DNA of 64,000 nucleotides from CAVPFA01 sp963703655 (GTDB lineage Bacteria; Actinomycetota; Acidimicrobiia; Acidimicrobiales; Bog-793), in contig CAVPFA010000002.1 in NCBI GenBank assembly GCA_963703655.1, positions 1-64,000 on the forward strand, written 5' to 3'. A model generated the notes under the pieces. That model searched no databases and was not told where the DNA came from. It worked only from the letters and a program-made list of their open reading frames with translations. Position numbers and translations under genes: made by a program. Positions 18,374 through 27,042 of this stretch are shown here, in pieces (position 1 is the first letter of the stretch; every line of letters begins with the position of its first letter).

Positions 18374-18402
18374 CTAATTTCGTCTAATTTTCGTCTAATT
18401 TT
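18374..18402. repeat. AT-rich motif in three tandem copies
   Basis: CTAATTT appears three times with spacers of CGT or TCGT (about 11-bp period, one helical turn). The surrounding DNA is GC-rich, so this island stands out as a possible promoter or protein-binding site. Confidence 0.5.
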
Positions 18403-18526
18403 GTCCCGCCGTTCAGCCAGACGGCCCCACGCCGGCCGCGTGCCGCAGCACACGGTTTGGTCGGACCGTTCACTGAGACGGCTACCGGCTGCATCACAGC
18501 ACCCGGCACCCGGTGCCCGCCTTGCG

Positions 18527-18745
18527 TCAGAGCCTGCGCCTTCTTCCGCGCCGCAACACGAGATACAGCACGCCGCCGATGACCGCTATCACCACCAAGG
18601 TCTTGATCAGGAAGGCGACGAGCCCCACGATCCAGCCGAAGGCGAGATATGCCACGATCGCGGCGATGACGGCGGCTGCCACGACCGTCAACTTGTGCCC
18701 GGGTCTGAGTCCTCGCTCATGGGTACTTCTGGGCTCGATCAACAC
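18527..18745 (-). CDS. Small two-helix membrane protein
   Basis: A 72-aa protein starting at GTG 18745, just after an AGGAGGAGG ribosome site; a TTG one codon later is the alternative. After a short polar N-terminus (IEPRSTHERGLRPGHK), two hydrophobic segments follow (LTVVAAAVIAAIVAYLAFG and LVAFLIKTLVVIAVIGGVL), then a basic tail RRGRRRRL. Family unknown. The upstream open frame to 18823 is not needed. Confidence 0.6.
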   Translation of the reverse strand: MLIEPRSTHERGLRPGHKLTVVAAAVIAAIVAYLAFGWIVGLVAFLIKTLVVIAVIGGVLYLVLRRGRRRRL

Positions 18746-18935
18746 AACCTCCTCCTCAGCACGGTACCCGCGCTCGACGGGCTCCGGGTGTCGTGCCTGC
18801 CCGGGCGCACCCCGAAGCCACACTTGCTGTGCGTCGCCGGCGGTCGCCGCCTGACATCGAGACGGACGATTCGAAGCCCGTCGGAACCTCCGAGAAGTTG
18901 CACAGGGGCGCGTTCGAGGCTTCGCGGGACCCGTC

Positions 18936-18941
18936 TATAGT
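18936..18941 (+). promoter_or_regulatory. Candidate -10 box of the L,D-transpeptidase gene
   Basis: TATAGT lies 40 bp upstream of the ATG, with a weak -35 (TTCGAG, 18913-18918) at 17-bp spacing. Support is from sequence resemblance only. Confidence 0.35.
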
Positions 18942-18980
18942 TGGGCTGCATCTCAGGGCGACGAGGGTGGAGAGCCCAAC

Positions 18981-20294
18981 ATGGGCGCAGGGTTGCACAA
19001 GAGGAAGACTGACGGGAATGCCCGGCGGCGCGTCGTCCCAGGCGTCGTTACAGGGCTCGCGCTCGTAGTCGTCCTTGGGGGAGCCGGGACGGCAATCGGA
19101 CTGCGAGAGACCCACTCGGGCTCGGCAGCAGGTCAGCGGACCCCGAACGCCTCGCATTCACCAACCACGACGACGGTCCCACCCGCCCCGCTGGCGGTGA
19201 CTTCGGTCACGCCGACACCTGGTTCCGCCGACGTCGCCTTCGACACCAGCGTGACCGTGGACTTCTCCCAGCCCCTGGCTTCCGACAGTCCGTTCCCGAC
19301 GCTCTCGCCCTCACCCCCCGGAAAGTGGGTGAGGACAGGCCCGAAGGGGCTTCGATTCGTCCCAGAGGGATACTTCGCCCCCTTCAGCACGGTGCAGCTG
19401 AGCGTGCCGGGCGGTCCTGGCGGGATCCGGAGCAGTCACGGCCAGCAACTCTCGACGACGGTCCGGAACCACTTCGCGATCCAGGGCGGCTCCGAGTTGC
19501 GTCTGCAGCAGCTCCTCTCCGAGCTCGACTACCTTCCAGTCCAATTCGTGCGGGCCATGCGGACGGTCCCGACCGTCCCGACCGATCGGCGCGGGATCCC
19601 CGCCTCGTCGGTGGCGGTCCACCAGATGGACCAGATGGAAATGAGCACCACGACGACCTCGACGGTTCCTCGCCCCGCGATCGACCTCGAGCCTTCGATC
19701 GCGGCTGAGGTCCCGGCCAAACCTGTGGGCGGCCACTTCGTATGGCGTTTCGGGTCCATTCCGACCTCGCTGGCGGTGCTTTGGAAGCCCGGCACCCCCA
19801 ACGTCATCGTCACCGGAGCTGTCATGGCCTTCGAGAGCGCTCACGGTCTGGCAACCGACGGAGTTGCTGGCCCCAAGGTCTGGGGGTCACTCCTCGAGGC
19901 GGTCGCACGACGGCAGGTCACGACCCAGCCGTACGACTACGTCTGGGTCTCTCAGCAGCTTCCCGAGAGCGCCACGGTCTGGCGCGACGGCCGTGAGATT
20001 TACACCACGCCGGTGAATACCGGCATTTCGGTGGCTCCGACCGCCCTCGGCACCTACCCCGTCTACGCCCGGTACCTCGTCACCACGATGAGCGGCAAGA
20101 ACCCGGATGGATCGTCGTACAGCGACCCCGGCATCCCATGGGTGAGCTACTTCAACGGCGGCGACGCTCTCCACGGGTACCTCCGCGCGAGCTACGGCTT
20201 CCCGCAGAGCCTCGGATGCGTCGAGATGCCCTACGCGAACGCCGAGACGATGTTCCCCCTAACCCCACTCGGGACTCTGGTCACCGTCCTCTGA
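18981..20294 (+). CDS. Membrane-anchored L,D-transpeptidase
   Basis: A 437-aa cell-wall cross-linking enzyme. Residues ~18-42 form one membrane anchor (VVPGVVTGLALVVVLGG). A Thr/Pro linker and an Ig-like module (SVTPTPGSADVAFDTSVTVD) follow, then a peptidoglycan-binding-type segment (AVMAFESAHGLATDGVAGPKVW, about 276-297). The C-terminal YkuD domain has the catalytic signature HGYLR...SLGCVEM with the active-site cysteine near residue 414. These enzymes make 3-3 cross-links outside the membrane. The His-Met-Gln cluster VHQMDQMEM in the linker is unusual. ATG 18981 is preceded by GGTGGAGAG. Confidence 0.88.
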   Translation: MGAGLHKRKTDGNARRRVVPGVVTGLALVVVLGGAGTAIGLRETHSGSAAGQRTPNASHSPTTTTVPPAPLAVTSVTPTPGSADVAFDTSVTVDFSQPLASDSPFPTLSPSPPGKWVRTGPKGLRFVPEGYFAPFSTVQLSVPGGPGGIRSSHGQQLSTTVRNHFAIQGGSELRLQQLLSELDYLPVQFVRAMRTVPTVPTDRRGIPASSVAVHQMDQMEMSTTTTSTVPRPAIDLEPSIAAEVPAKPVGGHFVWRFGSIPTSLAVLWKPGTPNVIVTGAVMAFESAHGLATDGVAGPKVWGSLLEAVARRQVTTQPYDYVWVSQQLPESATVWRDGREIYTTPVNTGISVAPTALGTYPVYARYLVTTMSGKNPDGSSYSDPGIPWVSYFNGGDALHGYLRASYGFPQSLGCVEMPYANAETMFPLTPLGTLVTVL

Positions 20295-20336
20295 CCGGGG
20301 CCGGCCTGGGCCGGCCGGCGGACCGAAGCCGCAGCC

Positions 20337-21248
20337 TCACCGCAGCGAGGTCGCGATCCCCCAGCTCGCCTGCCATCGCTCGCCCGGTTGGAGCACGGTC
20401 AGGCTGGTGCCGGTGCGAAGGGCGTTCGGGGGGCACGTCATCGGCTCGATTGCAATGGCACTCCGGCGATCGGCGGCGTCGCCGAGCGAGTCGCCGGTGA
20501 AGCACATCACGTAGGCGAACGCGGCATCGGCCCAGAGCTCCGAGCGTCGGCCGTGCGCCTCCAAGAAAACGTGCCAGCGGCCATCGGTCCCGATGGCGAG
20601 GTCGGTGTAGCAGTCGTCGAGCTTGAGCCCGATCAAAGCCGTCCCGTCGAGATCGAACATCGAACCGGCCACCGGCTCCTCGCCGATCGGGAGGCCCCGC
20701 GCGTCGAACAGCAGGCGTCGCTTTGCCACAAGCCGGATCTCGGCATGGTCGACGCCGCCGGGGCCTGCGGCGAGGTAGGGATGAAAGCCGAGGCCGAAGG
20801 GGGCAGCGTCGAGTCCCGTGTTCGTAGCGGCGCACGTGACCTCGAGGCCCTTGTCCTCGAGCAGGTAATCGAGCTCCAGGCGCATCCGAAACGGGTAGGC
20901 CGGCTGCGGGTGCACGACGCAAGAGACCACTACTCGGTGCGCGGATCGCTCCTCGACCGACCATGGCAACCACCGCACGAGGCCGTGGATCGCGTTGAAT
21001 CTCTCCGGCTCGTCGAGCGCCGCCTTGCCGGCGGTTTCCCCAAAACGGTACGAGCCGTCCTCCAGCCTGTTCGGCCACGGAGCGAGCACCTGACCTCGGC
21101 CGCCCGATGCGATCTCGTCCTCCGGAAACTCCCATATCACGGGCTCGCCACGCGCCCGTAGCGAGCGAAGCGTCGCGCCAACTTCGGTAATTACGACGCG
21201 GAAGTCGCCGTGCGCAAGCGCGATCTGCTCGCCGGAGGGCGGAACCAC
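20337..21248 (-). CDS. Aldose 1-epimerase family protein
   Basis: A 303-aa galactose-mutarotase-fold protein. Family landmarks are VITEVGATLRSL near the N-terminus, VLAPWPNRLEDGSYRF, AIHGLVRWLPW with the first catalytic histidine, FGLGFHPYL with the second, and IAIEPMTCPPNA with the catalytic glutamate. It interconverts sugar anomers in the cytoplasm. GTG 21248 gives the normal family length; the upstream open frame to 21455 overlaps the surE promoter region and is Arg-rich. It is convergent with the L,D-transpeptidase and divergent from surE. Confidence 0.85.
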   Translation of the reverse strand: MVPPSGEQIALAHGDFRVVITEVGATLRSLRARGEPVIWEFPEDEIASGGRGQVLAPWPNRLEDGSYRFGETAGKAALDEPERFNAIHGLVRWLPWSVEERSAHRVVVSCVVHPQPAYPFRMRLELDYLLEDKGLEVTCAATNTGLDAAPFGLGFHPYLAAGPGGVDHAEIRLVAKRRLLFDARGLPIGEEPVAGSMFDLDGTALIGLKLDDCYTDLAIGTDGRWHVFLEAHGRRSELWADAAFAYVMCFTGDSLGDAADRRSAIAIEPMTCPPNALRTGTSLTVLQPGERWQASWGIATSLR

Positions 21249-21352
21249 GGCGGTATCGTACCGGGCAAGCCGTCTCCCGCTGCTCGCCCCGGGCGATGGG
21301 CTGCCGACCCGCTTTCGTCTTAGCCAACTCACCGCGGGAGGAGGAAGCGCCG

Positions 21353-22192
21353 ATGAGGATTCTCGTGACCAACGACGACGGATTCGATGCGCCCGGCCTC
21401 GCCGTCCTCGCCCGCGCGCTTGCAGAAGCCGGCCACGAGGTGGTCGTGGTGGCACCCCTCACCGAAGCAAGTGGAGCGGGCGCCGGCGTCGGCCCGCTGC
21501 ACGTGATGGGAGGCGGTATTCACGTCGAGTCCGTCACGCCGGCGGGGCTCGAGGGAATCAAGGTCCTGGCGGCCGATGCGCTACCCGCACTTATCGTGAT
21601 CACTGCTTGCCTCGGTGCATTCGGGCCACCGCCGGACCTCGTCGCCTCGGGGATCAACCCTGGCCGCAACGTGGGACGCGCCGTGTTGCACTCGGGCACC
21701 GTGGGAGCGGCACTCACCTCGGTTCACTTCGGCCTGAAGGGCCTCGCCACGAGCATCCAGGCCGGCGCGGTGCCCTCCGCGTTCGAGTCCGCCGACGGAG
21801 CTCTGACCCATTACGAGAGCGCGGCCGCGCTCGCTGTAGCAGTCGTCTCACATCTGGAGAATGCGCCCGCGCGCACCGTCCTCAACTTGAACGTGCCCAA
21901 CCTCCCGCTCAGCGAGATCCTCGGCGTTCGCAGGGCGCGTCTCGCCACAACCGGGCTGATCCGCGCTGCAGGGGCCGACCGCGGCGGGCCGGGGGTCCAA
22001 ATGGAACTTGGGTTTCGAGAGCCGGCCGACGACGACGAATCCGACGAAGCAATAACGGGACGCGGTTGGGCCTCGGTCACCCCGCTCGCCAGCGTCACCG
22101 AGGATCAGCGACCCGAGGTCGGTGATGTCGTGGCAGCGGCGGTGTCATCAGCCGTCAAGCGCCTGGCGATGGCGCGCGGAACCTGCAGCTGA
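21353..22192 (+). CDS. surE: 5'/3'-nucleotidase SurE
   Basis: A 279-aa SurE protein. The metal site is seen in MRILVTNDDG (D8, D9), the serine in TEASGAG (S40) and the asparagine in VASGINPGRNVG. It dephosphorylates nucleoside monophosphates and polyphosphate in the cytoplasm, supporting stationary-phase survival. ATG 21353 is preceded by GGGAGGAGG at proper spacing, so the longer frame from 21296 is rejected. The protein is slightly longer than E. coli SurE, with an extended C-terminus. Confidence 0.9.
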   Translation: MRILVTNDDGFDAPGLAVLARALAEAGHEVVVVAPLTEASGAGAGVGPLHVMGGGIHVESVTPAGLEGIKVLAADALPALIVITACLGAFGPPPDLVASGINPGRNVGRAVLHSGTVGAALTSVHFGLKGLATSIQAGAVPSAFESADGALTHYESAAALAVAVVSHLENAPARTVLNLNVPNLPLSEILGVRRARLATTGLIRAAGADRGGPGVQMELGFREPADDDESDEAITGRGWASVTPLASVTEDQRPEVGDVVAAAVSSAVKRLAMARGTCS

Positions 22193-22210
22193 CCTAGCGG
22201 TCCTGCGACC

Positions 22211-22326
22211 CGGCGCCGCGCCGCGTCACCGCACCGCTCGGGCCGCCGGCCCAGACGTCGCCGCAACGGGTCCGCGAGGCCGGCGCCGCGTCACGGCTCG
22301 GGCCGGCCGCCTCAGACGTCGCCGCA
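22211..22326. repeat. Imperfect duplication at the surE/oxidoreductase gene ends
   Basis: CGGCGCCGCG...GCTCGGGCCG...CAGACGTCGCCGCA occurs at 22211-22265 and, shorter, at 22281-22326. The second copy runs into the last codons of the minus-strand oxidoreductase; the first copy has the stop codon changed. This looks like a duplicated gene end. Confidence 0.65.
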
Positions 22327-23439
22327 GTCGAGCAAACTCGCCAACTCGCTCCGACCGTCAAGTGCAAGTTCGACGAGGCCTCGAGCGGCCAGCGGTCCAA
22401 TGACGTTGCCCGTGCCGCTGTAGGCGCCCGCAACGAACAGGCCGGGCGTGACCTCTCTCACGACCGGAAGGCGGTTGGCCGTGTAGGCGACGATCCCCGC
22501 CCACCGATGGGTCACCTGCGCGTGGATTCCCAGGCCGGACGCGAGCAACCGGTCGAGGCCCCGCTGAACCGATTCCGACGGCACGGCCTCGGTCGTCCAT
22601 TCGTCCGCACCGCCGAGGTCGCGGCAGCCTCCCAGCACGACCTCTCCGGTGGCAAGCTGCTGCCAATAGTCGAGCCCGTACCGTCGGTAGACCGGTCGCG
22701 ATGCAACTTCGTGCCCCAGCGGCGTCGTCGCGAGCATCTGCAGACGTGCACTGCGCACGGACCCATCCAGCACGGGTACCAGACGTTCGAGCGCTCCGTC
22801 GACGCAAACGAGAACCGATTCGCACACGACCGAGCCTCCGCCCGCCAGGAGGCGGCCCGGCCGGAGGGATTTCACGGGACTTCCACCAAATAGCCGGGCA
22901 CCGCCCTCGATCGCGCGCCGAGCGAGAATGCGGCACCGTTCGACCGGCCGCAGTGTCCCGTCACTGCCAAAACACAGACCCTCGCCTTCGGGTCCCTCGT
23001 AGCGTTCAACCGGCATCCCGTCTGCCACCATCGCCTCGAGCTGTGCCTCGCAGTCGCGCCGCTCATCTTCGGAGGCCGCGATTCGAAGGCTGCCGACGCG
23101 TGCGGTTGCCTCGGGTGTCTGCTCGTAGATCCGTTCGAGCTCCTCGAGCGTCGCCCGGTAGCAGGCGGTCGCTCGCCGATGGCCGAATCTGGCGATTGCC
23201 GCGTGATGAAAGTCAGCTAGCCCAGCCAGGAGCAGCCCGCCGTTGCGCCCCGCGGCTCCGGCTGCGACGTCTCCGGCGTCGATGCCGACGACCGACACGC
23301 CTCGGGCCACCAACTCGCCGATCGCTGTCAGTCCCGAACCTCCGAGTCCGACGACCGCTATCTCGGCCGCCACTTCTCCCTCGAGCGACGGCAGGCTCGG
23401 GCCCGCCGAGGCTGTGTCCTCCCAGAAGGGTCGCGTCAT
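22312..23439 (-). CDS. FAD-dependent oxidoreductase (DAO family)
   Basis: A 375-aa protein of the D-amino-acid oxidase/glycine oxidase superfamily. The N-terminal dinucleotide fold is IAVVGLGGSGLTAIGEL with the acidic end GIDAGD; the AAGRNGGLLLAGLADF stretch matches the GRNGG motif of DAO enzymes. Near the C-terminus are THRWAGIVAYTANRLPVV and FVAGAYSGTGNVIGP, the second FAD contact. It likely oxidises an amine or amino acid with H2O2 release; substrate unknown. ATG 23439 (MTRPFWEDT) is the sensible start. It is convergent with surE. Confidence 0.83.
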   Translation of the reverse strand: MTRPFWEDTASAGPSLPSLEGEVAAEIAVVGLGGSGLTAIGELVARGVSVVGIDAGDVAAGAAGRNGGLLLAGLADFHHAAIARFGHRRATACYRATLEELERIYEQTPEATARVGSLRIAASEDERRDCEAQLEAMVADGMPVERYEGPEGEGLCFGSDGTLRPVERCRILARRAIEGGARLFGGSPVKSLRPGRLLAGGGSVVCESVLVCVDGALERLVPVLDGSVRSARLQMLATTPLGHEVASRPVYRRYGLDYWQQLATGEVVLGGCRDLGGADEWTTEAVPSESVQRGLDRLLASGLGIHAQVTHRWAGIVAYTANRLPVVREVTPGLFVAGAYSGTGNVIGPLAARGLVELALDGRSELASLLDCGDV

Positions 23440-23874
23440 CTCGATTGACGATAAACGCGATCTCGTGGGTGGTTCGGATTTGCGCAATCGAGTGCCGCAT
23501 CGTAGGGTCCTGCAGCACATCAACTGTCAACGACGGACGGTGCCTACAAGCCCGGTCGTATCGACGGCGGGTCGGGGGTAGGGCTTAGGTAGCCACGCTG
23601 GCGCGCCTCGATATCTCGGTGCCTGCGCGCCGAGCCGCTGCGATTCGCGGCGCCGCCCGTCCCGAACTGCGCTCTGCACACGGAGCGAGAAGGAGTCGCG
23701 ACAACCGAGAAGACAGGGCGACAACCGTCCGCACCTCGTAGGGACGTTCGAACGTCCAGATCCGGCCAGCCCTTCCGGCCCCGTGTCGCGAGTCGCATGC
23801 ACAAGACGGCCGGCCCGCATCAAAGCATCCGCCTGGAGCCCAACGGGTTTCCGAGACTTCCAAGGAGGAGCAAG
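23440..23874. other. Divergent promoter region of the oxidoreductase and rpf-like genes
   Basis: This 435-bp gap holds both promoters. A TTGACA (-35-like, minus strand, around 23522-23527) lies upstream of the oxidoreductase, and a 16-bp palindrome (23742-23757) upstream of the rpf-like gene. I looked for the c-di-AMP (ydaO-type) riboswitch found upstream of some actinobacterial rpf genes and could not recognise one. Confidence 0.45.
23742..23757. promoter_or_regulatory. Perfect 16-bp palindrome upstream of the rpf-like gene
   Basis: GGACGTTCGAACGTCC is fully self-complementary and sits 118 bp before the rpf-like start. It is a credible operator or leader hairpin; the binding protein is unknown. 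Confidence 0.5.
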
Positions 23875-24748
23875 ATGCGCAAGCACCCCCTGATCGCGCT
23901 CATCGCGTTCGCTTTTCTTGCTATTTCGGTATTCGTCGGCGCCGGTGGCGCCGGCAGCATCAACTCGATCCCTGCTCGAGCCACCTCTCACCTCCCAGGA
24001 GGAGCAGGTGGTGCATCGTCCGCGGGTACCGGCGGTTTTCGCTGGCTCGCGGTGCGAGAAACCGCACGCGCGGCCGCCGCCGCCATCGCAGCCCAGATCG
24101 TGAACGAGCAATCCGCGAACTATTGGCAGCGTCATGCCGCTGACCTCATAGCGGTCCACGACGGCGCACGCCCGCCGGCAAGCATTCTCCCGTCGCAGTG
24201 GAGAGCGCATCAGGTGTGGGAGGCCGCACATGCCCGCGCCCTAGCCCAGACTGCGGCTGCGGCTCAACAAGCCGCACAAGAAGCACAAGCTGCACAGGAA
24301 GCACAAGCCGCACAGATCGCGGCGGCACAGGCCGCTCAGGCGGCACAGGCAGCGGCCGCGCAGGCAGCACAAGCGGCACAGGCAACTCAGACAACGCAGA
24401 CAACACAAGCGCTACAAACAACACGAGCAATACAAACACCACAAGCAATACAAGCAACGCAGCCCCCACCCCCACCCCCTACTCCGACGACCTCGTCCGG
24501 TGGCGGCGCACTGGGCGGCGTCTGGCTGCAACTGCGGCTCTGCGAGTCCGGCGACAACTACGGCGAGGACACCGGCAACGGGTACTACGGGGCCTACCAA
24601 TTCCGCGTTGGGGACTTGGTGGGGTCTCGGCTACACCGGGCTCCCGAGCGACGCTTCACCGTCGGTGCAGGACCAAGCGGCCGAGAGGCTCCAGGCCCTG
24701 GCGGGTTGGGGCCAGTGGCCGGCCTGCAGCGCAGAGCTGGGGCTCTGA
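23875..24748 (+). CDS. Secreted Rpf-like transglycosylase (one-base frameshift)
   Basis: A ~290-aa exported protein. ATG 23875 follows AAGGAGGAG. The signal peptide is MRKHPLIALIAFAFLAISVF. A long Ala/Gln coiled linker (AAQAAQAAQ... then TQTTQT) and poly-Pro precede a resuscitation-promoting-factor/lysozyme-like domain: WLQLRLCESGDNYGEDTG with the catalytic glutamate, GYYGAYQF, then in the next frame LGTWWGLGYTGLPSD and GWGQWPACSAELGL. One extra C near 24604 splits the domain across frames. Intact, it would cleave peptidoglycan glycan strands and promote resuscitation. The error-versus-mutation question is open. Confidence 0.78.
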
Positions 24749-24852
24749 GGTCAGAACTCAAGCACGGCCCGCTGGCGCGCAGCGAACCTACAGCGCAGAG
24801 CTGGGCTCTGAGATCAGGACCCGGCCACGGCCCGCCGGCGTGCGGAGAAACG
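24727..24852. repeat. ~64-bp tandem duplication across convergent gene ends
   Basis: The block CAGCGCAGAGCTGGGGCTCTGA plus the following bases (24727-24790) is repeated from 24791, ending inside the sarcosine-oxidase-like gene. The unit contains the stop of the rpf-like gene and the stop of the opposing gene, so both 3' ends were copied together. Confidence 0.72.
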
Positions 24853-26031
24853 GTCCAGCGCCACCGGTGGCACCGCCCCGGTCGCGAGGTCGGCCAAGAG
24901 CGATCCGAGCAGGGGCCCGAACTTGAACCCGTGTCCCGAGGTTCCTGCGCCGATCACGATCCTGCCGATCCTGTCGATCACGAAGTGCTCGTCGGCGGTG
25001 TTGTCGTAGACGCACCGCTCCACCAGGCGCGGGTTGGGATCGACGTCGACTATGAGCGAGCTCGCGGCGCGCGCGAGTCGCTCGGTCATGCACGCATCGG
25101 CTTCGAGCCGCATTGTCTTGGGCTCGATCACCGGACCGGTGTGGTGGACCCCGAGCTTGTACCAGCCAAGTGCCGGCGAGGGCAACCCGTAGAGGGCGAG
25201 CCGAGCCGGCAGAGAGGCGCCTCGAAGGGACTCGTTCGGCGACCGCCGGTCGGCCCACCAGGCCAGGTCACCGGACACGGTCGTGGCCGCCGGGCCGGCA
25301 CCGACCCGCTCGATGACGACCGGCAGTTCATCAAGGTCGCCGACAGCTCGGCTAGCCGTTCGTTTTGATCCGAAGTACGCCACTTGCTCTAGCGTCGCGG
25401 TCGTCCGGCACTCGATGCCCGCGACCCGGAGCAGCTCGCACGAGCCCGTCCCGGCACAGACCACGACCACGGACGCCTCCAGCAACCCGTCAGCCGTGCT
25501 AACCATCGCCGTCCGGCCCTTGTCGTCGATCCCGGTGACCTCGAGATTCTCTCGCAGCTCTGCCCGCATGATCGAGCGAAGGGCACCGAGCGCCCGGTCG
25601 GCGCGCAGCACTGCCCCGCTCGGGTCGAGCACCGCAGCCCCTCGGATAGCGAGTCCGGGAAAGCGCTTGGCGACCTCGTCGGCGGCAACTAGCTCGGGCG
25701 CTCCGCCGGACGAGCTCATCCCCGCCATGAGCTCGGTCAGCCCCTCGCCGAAGTTGAGAAGCGTGCGGGGCTCGAGCAGTCGCTCCCCGCATTCGACTTC
25801 GAGCGCCCGCCAAGCCTGCTCCGCCCGAACCGCCATCGCGACGTAGAGCGGATCGTCGTATCCGACGCGGAAGATTCTCGAGGTGCCTTTCGACCCGCTC
25901 CGTTCGTTCCCGACCTGCTCCTGCTCCAGGCAGAGAACGTCCCTCCCACGCTCGCCGAGGGAGTACGCGGTGGCGAGGCCCAGCAGACCGGACCCGACGA
26001 CGACGAATTCCCGGCGCTCGGTTCGGCTCAC
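24814..26031 (-). CDS. Sarcosine oxidase-like flavoprotein (MSOX/MTOX group)
   Basis: A 405-aa monomeric amine oxidase. GTG 26031 puts the FAD fold at the N-terminus: FVVVGSGLLGLATAYSLGERG, then SRIFRVGYDDPLY. The region ERCVYDNTADEHFVID corresponds to the covalent-flavin cysteine motif of monomeric sarcosine oxidase and N-methyltryptophan oxidase, followed by IGAGTSGHGFKFGPLLG. It would oxidise a secondary N-methyl amino acid, producing formaldehyde and H2O2. It is divergent from the LLM oxidoreductase (67-bp gap). The open frame to 26322 is antisense to that gene and rejected. Confidence 0.87.
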   Translation of the reverse strand: MSRTERREFVVVGSGLLGLATAYSLGERGRDVLCLEQEQVGNERSGSKGTSRIFRVGYDDPLYVAMAVRAEQAWRALEVECGERLLEPRTLLNFGEGLTELMAGMSSSGGAPELVAADEVAKRFPGLAIRGAAVLDPSGAVLRADRALGALRSIMRAELRENLEVTGIDDKGRTAMVSTADGLLEASVVVVCAGTGSCELLRVAGIECRTTATLEQVAYFGSKRTASRAVGDLDELPVVIERVGAGPAATTVSGDLAWWADRRSPNESLRGASLPARLALYGLPSPALGWYKLGVHHTGPVIEPKTMRLEADACMTERLARAASSLIVDVDPNPRLVERCVYDNTADEHFVIDRIGRIVIGAGTSGHGFKFGPLLGSLLADLATGAVPPVALDRFSARRRAVAGS

Positions 26032-26098
26032 CGGCTGCAGGATACGTCTGCGACTGGCGCATCCACGACCGTAGGCTGGGATGGGAGGTGCTGGGCGC

Positions 26099-27019
26099 AT
26101 GCACTTCGGTATCTGGCTCGACATGCAACAGACCTGGGACGAGCTGCTGGGCACCGCCGAGCACGCCGAGCGCACAGGATGGGACCGGATCTGGGTCGCG
26201 GACCATTTCATGCCGAACGGTGAGCGAAGCTCGGCGCCCCGGCTGGAGGCGTGGACGACGATCTCAGGAATCGCAGCCTGCGTCGACCGAGTGCGGGTCG
26301 GCGTGCTGGTTACCGGGAACACGTACCGTCACCCGGCCGTGCTCGCGAACATGGCTGCCACGGTCGACCACCTTTCCGACGGGCGCCACGTGCTCGGGCT
26401 CGGGGCCGGATGGCAGCAGAACGAGCACGAGTCCTACGGAATCGAACTTCCCGCGATCCCCGAGCGATTAGCGCGTCTGGACGAGGCATGCCAGGTCATT
26501 CGTCTCCTGCACAGCGAGGAGCGCAGCTATTTCGAAGGCCGCTTCTACCGGCTCGTCGACGCTCCGTGCGAGCCCAAGCCCATCCAACGGCCGCTCCCGC
26601 TGCTCATCGGAGGAGGCGGCGAGAAGGTTTCGATGCGAATCGCCGCCCGTTACGCAGACGAGTGGAACTGCTGGGGGCTGCCGGACCTGATCGCCCACAA
26701 GACCGAGGTGCTAGAACAGCACTGCCTGGAGATTGGCCGGGACCCCGCTTCGATCCGGCGCTCGGCCCAGGCGCTGGTGCTGATGAGCGACGACATCGAG
26801 CAGTTGAGGCGCTGGCGAGCCGACCGCTTGACGGTGCCGCACATCATCGGCACGCCGGCTGAGGTTGCCGAGGTGATCGTCGGCTACTCGGAGATCGGAC
26901 TGGCTGAGTTCGTGGTTTCGGACTCGACGCTCGGCCGAGACACGAGCGAGAGGCGCGACAAGATGGACCAGTTGCTCGACGAGGTGACCCTCCATCTGCA
27001 CGATCGATCCGGCTCCTAG
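26099..27019 (+). CDS. LLM-class (F420-dependent type) oxidoreductase
   Basis: A 306-aa TIM-barrel protein of the luciferase-like superfamily. Markers are MHFGIWLDMQQTWDEL, ADHFMPNG, TYRHPAVLANMAATVDHLS, VLGLGAGWQQNEHESYGI and PLLIGGGGEKV. These features fit the F420-dependent group common in actinobacteria rather than FMN-linked luciferases. It would transfer hydride from F420H2 or to F420 on an unknown substrate. ATG 26099 is preferred over 26081 because GGGAGGTG lies 8 nt upstream of it. A sarcosine-oxidase-like gene sits divergently. Confidence 0.87.
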   Translation: MHFGIWLDMQQTWDELLGTAEHAERTGWDRIWVADHFMPNGERSSAPRLEAWTTISGIAACVDRVRVGVLVTGNTYRHPAVLANMAATVDHLSDGRHVLGLGAGWQQNEHESYGIELPAIPERLARLDEACQVIRLLHSEERSYFEGRFYRLVDAPCEPKPIQRPLPLLIGGGGEKVSMRIAARYADEWNCWGLPDLIAHKTEVLEQHCLEIGRDPASIRRSAQALVLMSDDIEQLRRWRADRLTVPHIIGTPAEVAEVIVGYSEIGLAEFVVSDSTLGRDTSERRDKMDQLLDEVTLHLHDRSGS

Positions 27020-27042
27020 CGGGCGCCGAATGGCGCGGTGAG

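Larger units (their letters stand above)
18226..18526. other. Intergenic region with hairpin and AT-rich triple repeat
   Basis: About 300 bp upstream of the PrmC-like gene and downstream of the small membrane protein. It contains a strong stem-loop (18271-18303) and an unusually AT-rich motif repeated three times (18374-18402). No gene is seen. Confidence 0.55.

Noticed and set aside
23440..23874. c-di-AMP (ydaO) riboswitch before the rpf-like gene
   Set aside because: I could not match the conserved core elements; only a palindrome is clear.
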